64,000 nucleotides of DNA from Phytopseudomonas daroniae (GTDB lineage: Bacteria > Pseudomonadota > Gammaproteobacteria > Pseudomonadales > Pseudomonadaceae): NCBI RefSeq assembly GCF_004327285.1, contig NZ_QJUI01000006.1, forward strand, positions 1-64,000, written 5' to 3'. The notes below the pieces were generated by a model. It was given only the letters and a program-made list of their open reading frames with translations. It was not told the origin of the DNA and ran no database searches. The first letter of the stretch is position 1. Each line of letters starts with the position of its first letter. The translations under genes and the position numbers were made by a program. This document shows positions 44,943 to 55,455 of this stretch, one piece after another.

Positions 44943-45556
44943 GGCCGCTCGACCTCGCCCTGGTGCAGCTTGCCGAGCATGTGCCCGAGCTTGCCGGCCT
45001 TGGTCGCCAGGTATTTGCTGTTGTGCGGATTCTGCCCAAGCTGCAGCGGCACGCGATTGGCCACGGGGATGCCCATGTCACCCAGCGCCTTGACCTTGCG
45101 CGGGTTGTTGGTCATCAGCTTGAGCGAGGAGATACCCAGGTGCTGCAGCATTGGTAGACAGATCGCGTAGTCGCGCATGTCCGCACCGAAACCCAGGCGC
45201 TCGTTGGCTTCGACGGTATCGGCGCCAGCGTCCTGCAGCTCGTACGCACGGATCTTGTTGAGCAGGCCGATGCCGCGACCTTCCTGACGCAGGTAGAGCA
45301 ACACGCCCCGGCCGGCTTCGGAGATGGCCCGTAGCGCACCTTCAAGCTGGAAGCCGCAATCACAGCGCAGGCTGAACAACGCATCGCCGGTCAGGCATTC
45401 GGAATGCAAGCGACCCAGCACCGGCTCGCCATCAGCCACGTTACCGAAGGTCAGAGCGACATGCTCTTTGCCGGTGGCCTCCTCGAGAAAGCCATGCATG
45501 GTGAACACGCCGAACGGGGTCGGCAGTTGGGAGGCGGCGACGAACACGACAGGCAC
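44939..45556 (-). CDS. ribA: GTP cyclohydrolase II
   Basis: 205 residues, full length. First step of riboflavin synthesis: GTP to diaminohydroxyribosylaminopyrimidine phosphate, formate and pyrophosphate. The zinc site is C-x10-C-x-C in [40 protein letters not shown] and [10 protein letters not shown] are the substrate-binding segments. It lies near ispA-dxs as in other Pseudomonas. It has a good start ATG at 45556 and is the first gene of a three-gene unit with the small membrane protein and btuF-like genes. Confidence 0.95.
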   Translation of the reverse strand: MPVVFVAASQLPTPFGVFTMHGFLEEATGKEHVALTFGNVADGEPVLGRLHSECLTGDALFSLRCDCGFQLEGALRAISEAGRGVLLYLRQEGRGIGLLNKIRAYELQDAGADTVEANERLGFGADMRDYAICLPMLQHLGISSLKLMTNNPRKVKALGDMGIPVANRVPLQLGQNPHNSKYLATKAGKLGHMLGKLHQGEVERP

Positions 45557-45678
45557 CGGATGCTCCTGGTATCGGAAAGGATGCGGATTTGCGAGGGGTG
45601 ATAGTGTAACAGCAGCGCCAATACCCGCGTCAGCCGAATTAGCAAATCAGCCACATGGTGCGGGATGGCCACTTTCGT

Positions 45679-45765
45679 GCAGGAGCCCGCTTGCGGGCGA
45701 TGCAATGGTGCCCGTTGTGAGAGTTTGTGTTGTGGCCGCCAATCGCCGCGGGGCACGACTGCTAC
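45679..45765. repeat. REP-like inverted repeat, family D
   Basis: GCAGGAGCCCGCTTGCGGGCGAT at one end and CGCCGCGGGGCACGACTGC at the other resemble inverted REP units. A related copy lies at 60344-60434. Confidence 0.6.
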
Positions 45766-45785
45766 ATGTATCGGCAAGCCCTCGC

Positions 45786-46223
45786 TCATCGGCCTTTCGC
45801 GCAATCGATCCCGACACGGCTCTCGACCGCCACGCCAAGTGCGCCGAAATCCCCTCTCCCCACCTCGATGATGTAACGCACCGGCTCCTTCGAGCCGTGC
45901 CGCTGCAGGCTGTAGGGCTGCATATCGACCACCTTGCGCACCACGCCGCCAGCATCGATAAAAGCTGCCGAAAGCGCCACACGCGTATCCTTCATCCACA
46001 GCTCGCGCATCCCCTCCTCCGGCCAGGCGAAGAGCATGCCGCTGCCGATATCGTCCCGCCCGGACAACCCCACCGCACGCGCCTCGGCGCTGGCGGCGAG
46101 CGGCAGATCCAATGTCTCGCCATTGGGAAAGCCGACCCTGCACTCGGACAATTGCGCCACGGCTGCAGAGGAAGCGAGCCCCAGGCCGCCGACCAGGATG
46201 CAGCGCAGAACCCAAGGTGCCAT
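45786..46223 (-). CDS. DUF192 family exported protein
   Basis: 145 residues. A signal peptide ([23 protein letters not shown], about 1-23) is followed by a DUF192 fold: [41 protein letters not shown] and [13 protein letters not shown]. The cellular function of DUF192 proteins is unknown to me; the fold is a small beta barrel. GAGGTT lies five bases before the ATG at 46223. It is divergent from prfC across 175 bases. Confidence 0.85.
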   Translation of the reverse strand: MAPWVLRCILVGGLGLASSAAVAQLSECRVGFPNGETLDLPLAASAEARAVGLSGRDDIGSGMLFAWPEEGMRELWMKDTRVALSAAFIDAGGVVRKVVDMQPYSLQRHGSKEPVRYIIEVGRGDFGALGVAVESRVGIDCAKGR

Positions 46224-46398
46224 GGGTAACCTCGAACCTGAGAAAAAAGGTGATCCTACCGACAAGCGCCCGTTTTCGGCACTGCCGATACGATCAGCGC
46301 CTGACAGGAGACGCCCCAGCGACCCTGCATTTACCGCTATAATCGCGCATTTTTCCGGGCTCACAGGCCCGCCAACGCTTTCAAGCAGGCACGTATCC

Positions 46399-47982
<1,584 letters not shown>

Positions 47983-47992
47983 TACCCAAAAG

Positions 47993-48027
47993 CGTAGGGC
48001 GTATTAGCCGAAGGCGTAATCCGCCGC
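47993..48027. repeat. Single REP, family C
   Basis: CGTAGGGCGTATTAGCCGAA then GGCGTAATCCGCCGC. Half of the long REPIN seen around 55 and 61 kb; the inverted partner is missing. Confidence 0.8.
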
Positions 48028-48063
48028 AAGAAAGCGGCACCACCGCCCCCTCAAACAGCAGTT

Positions 48064-48115
48064 CGTAGGATGGGGGCAACCCATCGGCAATTGATGGGTT
48101 TCACCCATCCTACGG
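48064..48115. repeat. REPIN family A at the broken end of an IS110 gene
   Basis: CGTAGGATGGGGGCAACCC and its inverted copy flank ATCGGCAATTGAT. The IS110 reading frame starts immediately after it, so this is a rearrangement junction. Confidence 0.85.
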
Positions 48116-48117
48116 GC

Positions 48118-48740
48118 TGCTCGAGCATGGCCTGGCGATACCGCAAGGGGCTACGGCGCTCGCCGAGCGCGTGAACCGGATCCTGGAGGATGCCACGCTG
48201 CCACTGCCTGAGCTTCTACGCGAGCTGCTTGCCGACCTGCAGGCAGAATGGGCGTTCCTGGGAAGTCGCATCCTGCAGCAGACCAAGCGGTTGGAGCAAA
48301 GCGCGCGCAAAGACAAGACGGCGTCTCGGTTGATGACGGTACGAGGGATCGGGCCGATCATCGCCACCGCGCTGGTGGCCAAGCAGGTCGAGCCGCAACG
48401 TTTCCCCAATGCACGGCAGTTCGCCGCCTACATTGGCTTGGTGCCCGATCAGCACAGCAGTGGCCAGAAGATCCGGCTGGGCAAGATGAGCAAGCGTGGC
48501 GATGGTTACCTGCGCAGCTTGATGATCGAAGGCTCACACGCCGTGCTACGCATGCTCAAGCCGGACTCGGAGGAGGCGGACGACCGTCGGCTAAAGCGCT
48601 GGATGCAGCGTCATGGTCGCAAAGGCGCCGCCATACGCCTGGCCAACCGCAACCTGCGCATCGCCTGGGTGCTGCTGCAATCGAACGATGTCTACAGGCG
48701 TGATCCCCAGGCCCGGCAGGAGGCTGCGATGGCTGAGTAA
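48118..48740 (+). pseudogene. IS110 family transposase, C-terminal fragment
   Basis: An open frame reads LLEHGLAIPQGATALAERVN and continues to the stop at 48740. It matches the C-terminal part of IS110/IS1111 transposases: LMTVRGIGPIIATALVA, FPNARQFAAYIGLVPDQHSSGQK cut here, then LGKMSKRGDGYLRSLMIEGSHAV. The N-terminal DEDD catalytic half is missing, cut off at a REPIN. A GTG at 48171 could start a 189-residue peptide, but this would be inactive. About 200 bases of probable IS end sequence follow. Confidence 0.85.
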
Positions 48741-48991
48741 ACACAACGAGTTCCCGCCACCGGGGCGCTAAGCGTCTCCAACCGCTGCTCAAAACATTGA
48801 CCCCAGGTCAGACCGTCGCGCATTGATGCCTGCCATCCTACTGGCTGTTAAAGCCTCTTCGTAATCGGCACTGCGCGAGCTCAAACAATGGTGGCCCGGA
48901 GCACCTGATGCTCCCTTGCTGAGGCCTGATACATAGATGCAACCGGGTTTCTCTGTTCAAAGCGGGTTGACAGGTAAAGGCGAGTCCATAC
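48741..48991. other. Probable IS110 downstream end and junk
   Basis: No gene visible. The first part is probably the non-coding IS flank; the exact element boundary cannot be set without a full copy. Confidence 0.35.
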
Positions 48992-49043
48992 ATAGGATGG
49001 GTGCAACCCATCGGCAATTGATGGGTTTCACCCATCCTACGGG
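48992..49043. repeat. REPIN family A
   Basis: ATAGGATGGGTGCAACCCATCG followed by an inverted partner ending CCCATCCTACGG (spacer GCAATTG). Confidence 0.8.
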
Positions 49044-49064
49044 CTGCAAAGAGGCGCAAGCGGA

Positions 49065-49150
49065 CGTAGGGTGGACAACGCTCTTTTTGTCCACCATTGC
49101 GATTGCGGAGAGGTGGACGGGTCGGGCCGCGTAGGCAAGCGTCGTCCACG
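49065..49150. repeat. REPIN family B
   Basis: CGTAGGGTGGACAACGC, spacer ATTGCGATTGCGGAG, then GGTGGACGGG...CGTCCACG. The second arm has an inserted GCCGCGTAGGC segment. Confidence 0.75.
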
Positions 49151-49200
49151 AACGGCCGCTTCTGCCTTACTGCCCACTAGGAAATCTCTATCTGATAGCC

Positions 49201-49250
49201 CGTAGGATGGGTGAAACCCATGGCAACTGGTGGTTTCACCCATCCTACGT
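49201..49250. repeat. REPIN family A
   Basis: CGTAGGATGGGTGAAACCC and inverted GGTTTCACCCATCCTACG around a degenerate centre. Confidence 0.8.
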
Positions 49251-49308
49251 TCGTCCGCTACCGCCTTGTAGCGTCCTGTCAGGCGCCCTTTGATTTCGCA
49301 AGCCAGAG

Positions 49309-49339
49309 CGTAGGGTGGATGGCGCTTTATCCATCCACC
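49309..49339. repeat. Single REP, family B
   Basis: CGTAGGGTGGATGGCGC followed by ATCCATCCACC, one hairpin unit downstream of the gcd stop. Confidence 0.65.
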
Positions 49340-49407
49340 TTTGGGCCGCGATACGGGATGAAAGGAGCGCCAGCGATACGCACGACTCCTTCAAACCTCG
49401 CCATCGC

Positions 49408-51807
49408 TTACTGCTTATCCTCTGCCAACGTCCAGGCCGTTACCGAGTCACCGATTTTGGTGCCGAACGAGCCATGCCCGCCGGCCATCTGCACGACGAA
49501 CTGTTTGCCGGACTTCTCCGAGACATAGGTCATGGGCGTGGCCTGCCCGCCAGCTGGCAGACGCCCCTTCCAGAGTTCCTTGCCGGTCTGCAGGTCATAG
49601 GCGCGCAGGTAATAGTCCAGAGAGCCGCTCATGAATGCCACGCCACCCGCGGTGACGATCGGGCCACCCAGCGCTGGCGTGCCGACCGGGAACGCAAGCC
49701 CCAGCGGCGCACTGTCGCGACTGGTACCGTTCTTGTGCATCCAGACTTTCTTCATGGTGCGCAGATCGACAGCCGTCACATAGCCCCATGGCGGCGCCTG
49801 GCATGGCAAGCCGAGTACCGACAGGAAAGGCCCCAGGCGCACCATATACGGCGCGCCTAGATTAGGCTGCAGGCCGGTTTCACCACCGCCGCGGCGTTCT
49901 TCGGCATCGACCTCGCTACGCTTGACCATCTGCGAGATGAACGCCAGATAGTTCGGCGCCCCGAACAGCAGTTGCCGACTCGGGTCGACCGCCACCGACG
50001 GCCAGTTGAAGGTGCCGACGTTGCCCGGATAGATCAGCGAACCCTGCTGCGAAGGCGGCGTGAAATCACCTTCGTAACGCAGCTTGCGGAACTGGATACG
50101 GCACATCATCTGATCCAGCGGCGTGCCACCCCACATGTCCCGCTCGTGCAGCGGCTCCTCAGGCGCATAGCTGAGCGCCGAGGCCGGTTGAGTGGGCGCC
50201 GTGGTGTCGCCATAGTCGGTGCCCTGGGGAACCGGGAATTCATTTACCGGCACGATGGGCTCGCCGGTGCGGCGGTCGAGCACATAGAGATCGCCGCGCT
50301 TGGTCGGCTGGATGATCGCCGGCACCTTGCCTTGCGCCCCGTCGATATCGACCAGCGTCGGCTGAGACGGCAAGTCGCGATCCCAGAGGTCATGGTGCAC
50401 GGTTCTGAATTCCCAGCGCACCTTGCCGGTCGCCAGATCCAGCGCGACCAGGGCGGCGGTGAAGCGCTCAGCCAACTCGGTACGCGGGATCGACCATTGA
50501 TCCGGAGTCTGATTGCCAGTGGGGATGTAGACCAGCCCCAGCGCTTCGTCAGCCGTGGCGATCGTCCAGGAGTTGGGCGTGCTGCGCACGTAGGTGTCTC
50601 CCGGCGCAAGCGGCTCGGTGGCGTCGGGGTTACCCGGATCGAAATTCCACACCAGCTCGCCGGTTCGCACGTCGTAGGCACGGATTACGCCACCGGGAGA
50701 ATCCACCGAACCGTTATCGGTAATGGAGCCCCCCACGATCACCAGCTTGTCGGTAACCACCGGCGGCGAGGTAGGCAGGTAGACGCCCAGCGCATCATCA
50801 CCCAGACCGACCTTAAGATCGACCATGCCACCATCGCCGAAGTCCTCGCACGGTTTGCCATCCCCGACATCCAGCGCGATCAGGGTGCCGTCGTTGGTTG
50901 GCAGGAACAGACGACGCTCGCAGCGCGCCGCTGGTTGATCCGCCGCAGTGGCCGTCGCGGCGGATCGGCCGCCATCATGATAGGCAAGGCCGCGGCAGGT
51001 CATGTGCTGGTAATACTCGGCATCGCGATTGATGCTGGGATCGAAGCGCCAGCGCTCTTCCCCCGTGTCCGCATCCAGAGCGATCGCCATGCTATGGGGC
51101 GTACAGATAAACAGGTTGTCGCCGACTTTCAGCGGGGTGACCTGGTTGGTCAGCTCGTTGGGATCGCCCGGCCCCGGCAGATCCCCCGTGTGGAATTCCC
51201 ATGCTTTTTCCAGCTTGCCGGCGTTCTCTGGGGTGATCAGATCAGCCGTCGAGTAACGATCACCCTGCCTGGAACCGCCGTAGGCGGGCCATTCGCTCTG
51301 CGATCGTTCGGCCTGCCCTTGTGGATCCAGGCCTTGCATCTGCGCGTCGCTGAATTCGCCCTTGATGGAGTGGTAATCCTGAGTCAGCGAGTAGCCCGCC
51401 ATCAACGCACCGGCCAATACACCAAGCCCCAGAATCCCGCTGGCCCCGTCACGCCAGACTCGCTGATCGCTTACATGACGATTGACGAAAGGCAGAATCA
51501 GCCAAAGGCCCAGAATGCACCAGAGATCGATCCGCGGCGCCAACTGCCACCAGTCGAAGCGGACTTCATAAACCGTCCAGATCAAGGTTCCAAGCAGCAA
51601 CGCGCCGTACAACCCAATAGCCGCCCGGCGCCGAGCGATCAACAAGCCGGCCACCACCAACAGCCCAATGCCTGCCACAAGGTAATACCAGGAGCCCCCC
51701 AGTATCGCGAGATAACCCCCGCCTACGGCCATCACCACACCCAGCACCAGCATCGCCACTGCAGTCAGGGTGATCCGTAGGGGCCGACGGCCATATTCGA
51801 TGCTCAT
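49408..51807 (-). CDS. gcd: Membrane-bound PQQ-dependent glucose dehydrogenase
   Basis: 799 residues, typical length. Oxidises glucose (or quinate-family relatives) to gluconolactone at the periplasmic face and passes electrons to ubiquinone. Five N-terminal membrane helices (about 10-140) are followed by an eight-bladed PQQ propeller: WPAYGGSRQGDRYSTADLITP, ALDADTGEERWRFDP, YIPTGNQTPDQWS, and GTPALGGPIVTAGGVAFMSG near the C-terminus. PQQ synthesis genes are outside the window. GAGAGAG lies about 4 bases before the ATG at 51807. REP elements follow its stop. Confidence 0.94.
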   Translation of the reverse strand: MSIEYGRRPLRITLTAVAMLVLGVVMAVGGGYLAILGGSWYYLVAGIGLLVVAGLLIARRRAAIGLYGALLLGTLIWTVYEVRFDWWQLAPRIDLWCILGLWLILPFVNRHVSDQRVWRDGASGILGLGVLAGALMAGYSLTQDYHSIKGEFSDAQMQGLDPQGQAERSQSEWPAYGGSRQGDRYSTADLITPENAGKLEKAWEFHTGDLPGPGDPNELTNQVTPLKVGDNLFICTPHSMAIALDADTGEERWRFDPSINRDAEYYQHMTCRGLAYHDGGRSAATATAADQPAARCERRLFLPTNDGTLIALDVGDGKPCEDFGDGGMVDLKVGLGDDALGVYLPTSPPVVTDKLVIVGGSITDNGSVDSPGGVIRAYDVRTGELVWNFDPGNPDATEPLAPGDTYVRSTPNSWTIATADEALGLVYIPTGNQTPDQWSIPRTELAERFTAALVALDLATGKVRWEFRTVHHDLWDRDLPSQPTLVDIDGAQGKVPAIIQPTKRGDLYVLDRRTGEPIVPVNEFPVPQGTDYGDTTAPTQPASALSYAPEEPLHERDMWGGTPLDQMMCRIQFRKLRYEGDFTPPSQQGSLIYPGNVGTFNWPSVAVDPSRQLLFGAPNYLAFISQMVKRSEVDAEERRGGGETGLQPNLGAPYMVRLGPFLSVLGLPCQAPPWGYVTAVDLRTMKKVWMHKNGTSRDSAPLGLAFPVGTPALGGPIVTAGGVAFMSGSLDYYLRAYDLQTGKELWKGRLPAGGQATPMTYVSEKSGKQFVVQMAGGHGSFGTKIGDSVTAWTLAEDKQ

Positions 51808-52055
51808 GGGGCTCTCTCCGGTCGGTTCATTTCACAACAAGCGCCGACAAAACCTTCAGAAACAAAGGCTCAACAGCAGCCAGTTGAGAGAGGGGAAATA
51901 TCAGCTTTATTTACCAGCCTAGGATCGCCAGGAGATCTTCGCCGAGAATTTTCAGGTTCGCCCCGCCCCACGGCCCCGTCATACCGCGATCAAAGATTGA
52001 CAAAGATTGTAGAGACTTCCATCCTCACCACGACACCATCCCTACGGTGAAGCAC

Positions 52056-52313
52056 ATGCACGTTTCTCTTACCCCGGAACTCGAGTCTCGCATCAAGGCC
52101 AAGGTTGAAAGTGGGCTTTATAACAATGCCAGCGAAGTCATCCGCGAAGCTCTGCGCTTTATGGAAACTCATGCAGATTGGGTTCACGAACTCAAAGTTG
52201 CGCACCTGCGCGGGCAGTTGCAGGCAGGTAACGAGCAACTGGATCGCAATACCGGCATCGCCATCGAATCTCGCACGACATTGAATCGCCTGTTCGAAGA
52301 GATCAAGGGGTAA
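52056..52313 (+). CDS. parD: ParD family antitoxin
   Basis: 85 residues. The ribbon-helix-helix N-terminus is HVSLTPELESRIKAKVESGL then NNASEVIREALRFME; the C-terminal tail (about 50-85) would wrap the toxin. It neutralises the ParE toxin encoded ten bases downstream and likely represses the operon. A GTG at 52047 is an alternative start. The promoter must lie in the 248-base gap after the divergent gcd gene. Confidence 0.9.
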   Translation: MHVSLTPELESRIKAKVESGLYNNASEVIREALRFMETHADWVHELKVAHLRGQLQAGNEQLDRNTGIAIESRTTLNRLFEEIKG

Positions 52314-52323
52314 CGGATCACGG

Positions 52324-52626
52324 ATGACGACCTATACCCTGGCCATCTCACCGCTTGCGCGAGATGACCTGAAATACATCCATGCCTATGGCTCCAGCAG
52401 TTGGGGCACAACTCGGGCATCGACCTATCTCGACGCACTCAAAGAGCAACTCTGGAATCTACTTAGCCAACCCAGAATGGGCATTGAGCGCGATGAACTG
52501 CTACCTGGCATGCGCAGCCTACCCCTTGGCAGCCATGTGATCTTTTATCGCCTGCGAGACCAACAATTGGAAGTGTCACGCATCCTTCACCAGCGCCAGG
52601 ATCCACAACATCATCTCGACCGCTAG
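52324..52626 (+). CDS. parE: ParE family toxin
   Basis: 100 residues, RelE/ParE fold: LAISPLARDDLKYIHAYGSSSWG, YLDALKEQLWNLLSQPRMG and SHVIFYRLRDQQLEVSRILHQRQD cut here. ParE toxins generally poison DNA gyrase. It is encoded directly after its ParD partner. The tail HQRQDPQHHL is typical of the family. Confidence 0.92.
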   Translation: MTTYTLAISPLARDDLKYIHAYGSSSWGTTRASTYLDALKEQLWNLLSQPRMGIERDELLPGMRSLPLGSHVIFYRLRDQQLEVSRILHQRQDPQHHLDR

Positions 52627-52788
52627 GTGAAATTCGCAGAATCGCAGGGTGGATTAGGCTGCGCCCCCCCGATCCATCCTACAAATATGAATCCGCCTTA
52701 CCGCGTACGTGAGATGATCCGCCATACCATGGTTGTCGTCTTCCCGGGTTGGCGGCTAACATCGACCCAAGTCCAGCGGGAGCTAGCC

Positions 52789-53004
52789 ATGAGCATTACA
52801 CATGAGCAAATAGAGCAATTGGGCAAATTCGAGCGTCTGCAACTGGCGGAAGACCTATGGGATCGGTTCGCGACCGAGACCCAGCCCGAGACAGCACCAG
52901 AAATACTGGACGAGCTCGAGCGACGTGCCCGCTGGCGCGAGCAGAATCCGACTCAAGGCAAGACCCTGGCACAGATTGCACAAGGCCTTGGCATTCGCCT
53001 GTGA
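52789..53004 (+). CDS. Addiction-module antitoxin component (TIGR02574 type)
   Basis: 71 residues. LGKFERLQLAEDLWDRFATE and the Arg-rich ELERRARWREQNPTQGKT, shortened, match the putative addiction module component family (antitoxins paired with RelE/ParE toxins). GGGAG lies 6 bases before the ATG. Its TGA overlaps the GTG start of the toxin gene by four bases. A second, separate TA module directly after parDE. Confidence 0.85.
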   Translation: MSITHEQIEQLGKFERLQLAEDLWDRFATETQPETAPEILDELERRARWREQNPTQGKTLAQIAQGLGIRL

Positions 53005-53309
53005 GCTGGAGCGTTATATACGAGGCGCCGGCCCAGGCCGAAATAGTCGCGGCCTTCGAGTGGTATGAAGAACGCTCCTACGGACTGGGTGGGGAGTTTC
53101 TTCGCGCCGTAGCCTCGGCAACAGAGCGCTTGCAACGCTCTCCCGAGAGCTTTCCATCCAGTCGGGACCGTTTCAGACGAATACTGCTACGCCGCTTCCC
53201 TTATGCCTTGCATTTCGAAGTACTAGAGAACAAGCGAGTATCCGTGCTTGCCTGTATACACCACCGGCGCTCTCCTGAACGGTGGCCAGGCATAACCGAC
53301 AGTCCGTAG
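53001..53309 (+). CDS. RelE/ParE-type toxin
   Basis: 102 residues: VIYEAPAQAEIVAAFEWYEE, GGEFLRAVASATERLQRSPE and RRFPYALHFEVLENKRVSVLAC cut here, then IHHRRSPERW. This is the toxin branch with a Tyr-rich WYEERS helix seen in addiction modules of the TIGR02574 type. GTG start inside the antitoxin stop. Target (ribosome-bound mRNA or gyrase) cannot be told from sequence. Confidence 0.87.
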   Translation: MSWSVIYEAPAQAEIVAAFEWYEERSYGLGGEFLRAVASATERLQRSPESFPSSRDRFRRILLRRFPYALHFEVLENKRVSVLACIHHRRSPERWPGITDSP

Positions 53310-53464
53310 AAAGCGGCATCACCGTACCCCGAAGCACAACACACCCCGCACGAAGGCGAGGCGCTCAGGTGTATCAGCGGATACGGTCGATTCGCGGTAA
53401 ACGACGGATTACGCGTTATGAGGTTGACCCGCCTCACCGCGTTAGGAGTTATCCGCCTTACCGC
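53304..53464. repeat. REPIN family C, degenerate long copy
   Basis: It shares the characteristic interior (CACCCCGCACGAAGGCGAGGC, then TATCAGCGGATAC, then CGCGGTAAACGACGG) with the long REPINs near 55 and 61 kb, but its REP ends are eroded. Confidence 0.7.
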
Positions 53465-54137
53465 ATTGATGGGAGAGCGCCAACTCTGCGAGTGCGATCA
53501 TGCGATCCTGGCGAGCGCAGAGATGGTGTGCGATTACCGCTATGACGAAGAACACGGGAGTGGCGTAGGCAATGGCCAGAACCCAATCTGGTTGCCCTTC
53601 CAACTGCTTGAGCGTCACGAACATCGCCAGAACACCGGGGAACACACCGACTTTCTCGGCCGGCCCAACTACCAGCGCTATGCGCTGGGCCAGATCCTTG
53701 CGGTTGTTTTTCAGCGCTGAGATACCCAGTTGTAGGTCGGTTTTCGGTAACCCTACGAGCTGCTTTAGATGGGCTTCATCCACCTGAAGCGGCCGTACCA
53801 TATTGGCAATCAGGAAACTGGCGAACGGCGCACGATAGATAGCTCCTATTTCGCTGCGATATAGCCAAGCACCAAGTAGTGGGTAAACAAGGATGATCCC
53901 ATAAGAAAGCAACAACAGTACTATGCTTGCCTTTGCCAAGCTTGGCGCCCACCAGGCGAAGAAAGCCAATACCAGCGAAACCGCTAGCGAACCGACAAAA
54001 CCGCCCCAAAACACCCAGAACCCAACACGATAGGCCGAGGTGGATTTTTCACCGTCGCGTTTCTGCTTAATCAGCTTTCTGTCTTCCTGCTCAATGTCAG
54101 CCAGGATAGTGATGAATGGGTTGCTGCTGGGTTGCAT
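53442..54137 (-). CDS. Hypothetical membrane protein
   Basis: 231 residues, four predicted helices (about 37-62, 70-95, 105-125 is weak, 190-212). I do not recognise a family. The N-terminal ~35 residues are charged (EDRKLIKQKRDGEKS), as expected of a cytoplasmic tail. It lies between the toxin-antitoxin genes and the RAYT transposase, all accessory, and its own stop lies in the tail of a REPIN copy, so the C-terminus (ALSHQCGKADNS) may be repeat-derived. Confidence 0.6.
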   Translation of the reverse strand: MQPSSNPFITILADIEQEDRKLIKQKRDGEKSTSAYRVGFWVFWGGFVGSLAVSLVLAFFAWWAPSLAKASIVLLLLSYGIILVYPLLGAWLYRSEIGAIYRAPFASFLIANMVRPLQVDEAHLKQLVGLPKTDLQLGISALKNNRKDLAQRIALVVGPAEKVGVFPGVLAMFVTLKQLEGQPDWVLAIAYATPVFFVIAVIAHHLCARQDRMIALAELALSHQCGKADNS

Positions 54138-54240
54138 ATATACGCTCGAGGTAAATTGAGATTGATCCGACGGGCAGCGTTACGAAACCTCTCCGTCCCT
54201 GAGTAACCGCCGGAGGTCATCAAATCATATAACCAGAACT

Positions 54241-54401
54241 ATTCGCCGGATTATCTGCGGCGTAATCCGCCGAACGATATCCGTCACAACGAAGAGCCCG
54301 GACAGCAGAACGCCCCGGCGAAGGCGAGGCGTTCGGGTGTATCAGCGGATACAGCCGGTTCGCGGTAAACGACGGATTACGCTTCGCTAATCCATCCTAC
54401 G
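54241..54401. repeat. REPIN family C, downstream of the RAYT gene
   Basis: GCGGCGTAATCCGCCG at one end and GACGGATTACGCTTCGCTAATCCATCCTAC at the other (given in two parts), with the conserved interior GCGAAGGCGAGGCGTTCGGGTG. It abuts the 3' end of the RAYT gene. Confidence 0.85.
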
Positions 54402-54972
54402 AAGTTGCGCACCGCGATCCATCCAACGAAATTGATCTGTCTTGCCGCCCTGTCGTGCTCACCAATCCGGCATCGCCCGCCCAATCCAGCGGGTAGAGCC
54501 CTGCACCCACGTCGCGATGAAAGCTCGAATAGGGCCAGTCTCGTACTCGCCGCGCCAAGCCATGCTTGAGTGGGTTCACATAGACGTAATCGACATGCCG
54601 ACGAAAATCTTCATCGTCACGAATCTGATGCTCCCAGTAGCGCCGCTGCCAGATACCCCGCTCGCCACGCCGGAAACGAACCAAGGATCGGTGCTCGCCC
54701 ACCGGTAAGCCACGGCAGAAGAAGGTTTTGATCAGTCGCCAGCGCAGCGGATAATCCGTATCACTAGGCGGCAACGTCCAGACGCAGTGCATATGATCCG
54801 GCAATACCACCCACGCATCGATCACGAATGGATGCTGATGATGAACCTTGCGCACCGAATCACGGAGCAGGTCGATATGCTTCACCAGCAAATCGTTACC
54901 CCGGCGCTCCAGCAGGTTGACCGTAAAGAACCAAGTTGCCCCAGGCACAAAGACACGACGATAGTTTGGCAT
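54397..54972 (-). CDS. REP-associated tyrosine transposase (RAYT)
   Basis: 191 residues of the Y1/IS200-like transposase family. The HUH metal motif is HMH in VVLPDHMHCVWTLPPSD, and a conserved Tyr lies in HVDYVYVNPLKHGLARRV; MPNYRRVFVPGATWFFTVNLLERR, cut here, is the RAYT N-terminus. RAYTs bind and cleave single-stranded REP hairpins next to a GTAG tetranucleotide and are thought to have spread REPs. The start is ATG 54972 with AAGGTGG upstream; the longer frame to 55098 runs through the neighbouring REPIN. The gene lies between two long REPIN copies with the same GTAG-headed ends. It looks intact. Confidence 0.88.
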   Translation of the reverse strand: MPNYRRVFVPGATWFFTVNLLERRGNDLLVKHIDLLRDSVRKVHHQHPFVIDAWVVLPDHMHCVWTLPPSDTDYPLRWRLIKTFFCRGLPVGEHRSLVRFRRGERGIWQRRYWEHQIRDDEDFRRHVDYVYVNPLKHGLARRVRDWPYSSFHRDVGAGLYPLDWAGDAGLVSTTGRQDRSISLDGSRCATS

Positions 54973-55044
54973 CCATGCCACCTTTTCCCATGAAAAAGCG
55001 AAGCATAGACCAGCGATCCAAACATCCCCCCGGCGACGCAAACC

Positions 55045-55208
55045 CGTAGGGCGTATTAGCCGAAGGCGTAATCCGCCGCATGATTCGCAACAACGCAAAC
55101 CCCGGACAGCAAAACGCCTCGCACGAAAGCGAAGCGCTCAGGTGTATCAGCGGCTACAGCAGGTTCGCGGTAAACGACGGATTACGCCTGCGGCTAATCC
55201 AGGCTACG
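55045..55208. repeat. REPIN family C, upstream of the RAYT gene
   Basis: CGTAGGGCGTATTAGCCGAA opens the copy; the inverted end reads GGCTAATCCAGGCTACGG. Two hairpins flank about 100 bases of conserved spacer. Confidence 0.88.
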
Positions 55209-55277
55209 GTTATCCGTCATACCGCGATGCACGCCCGCCAGGAATATCCCTGATCACTACCGGGGTTCGTCCAAACC

Positions 55278-55440
55278 CGTAGGGCGTATTAGCCGAAGGC
55301 GTAATCCGCCGCAAGATTCGCAACAATGCAAATCCCGGACAGCAAAACTCCCCGCGCGAAGGCGAGGCGTTCTGGTATATCGCGGATGCAGCAGGTTCGC
55401 GGTAAACGACGGATTACGCCTTCGGCTAATCCATCTTACG
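55278..55440. repeat. REPIN family C
   Basis: Same structure and spacer as the copy just before it, with the spacer pattern CGCGCGAAGGCGAGGCGTTCTGG. Confidence 0.88.
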
Positions 55441-55455
55441 GATATGAATCCGCCT

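Noticed and set aside
49972-51780. 602-codon plus-strand frame opposite gcd
   Set aside because: Exact shadow of gcd, without any protein signature.
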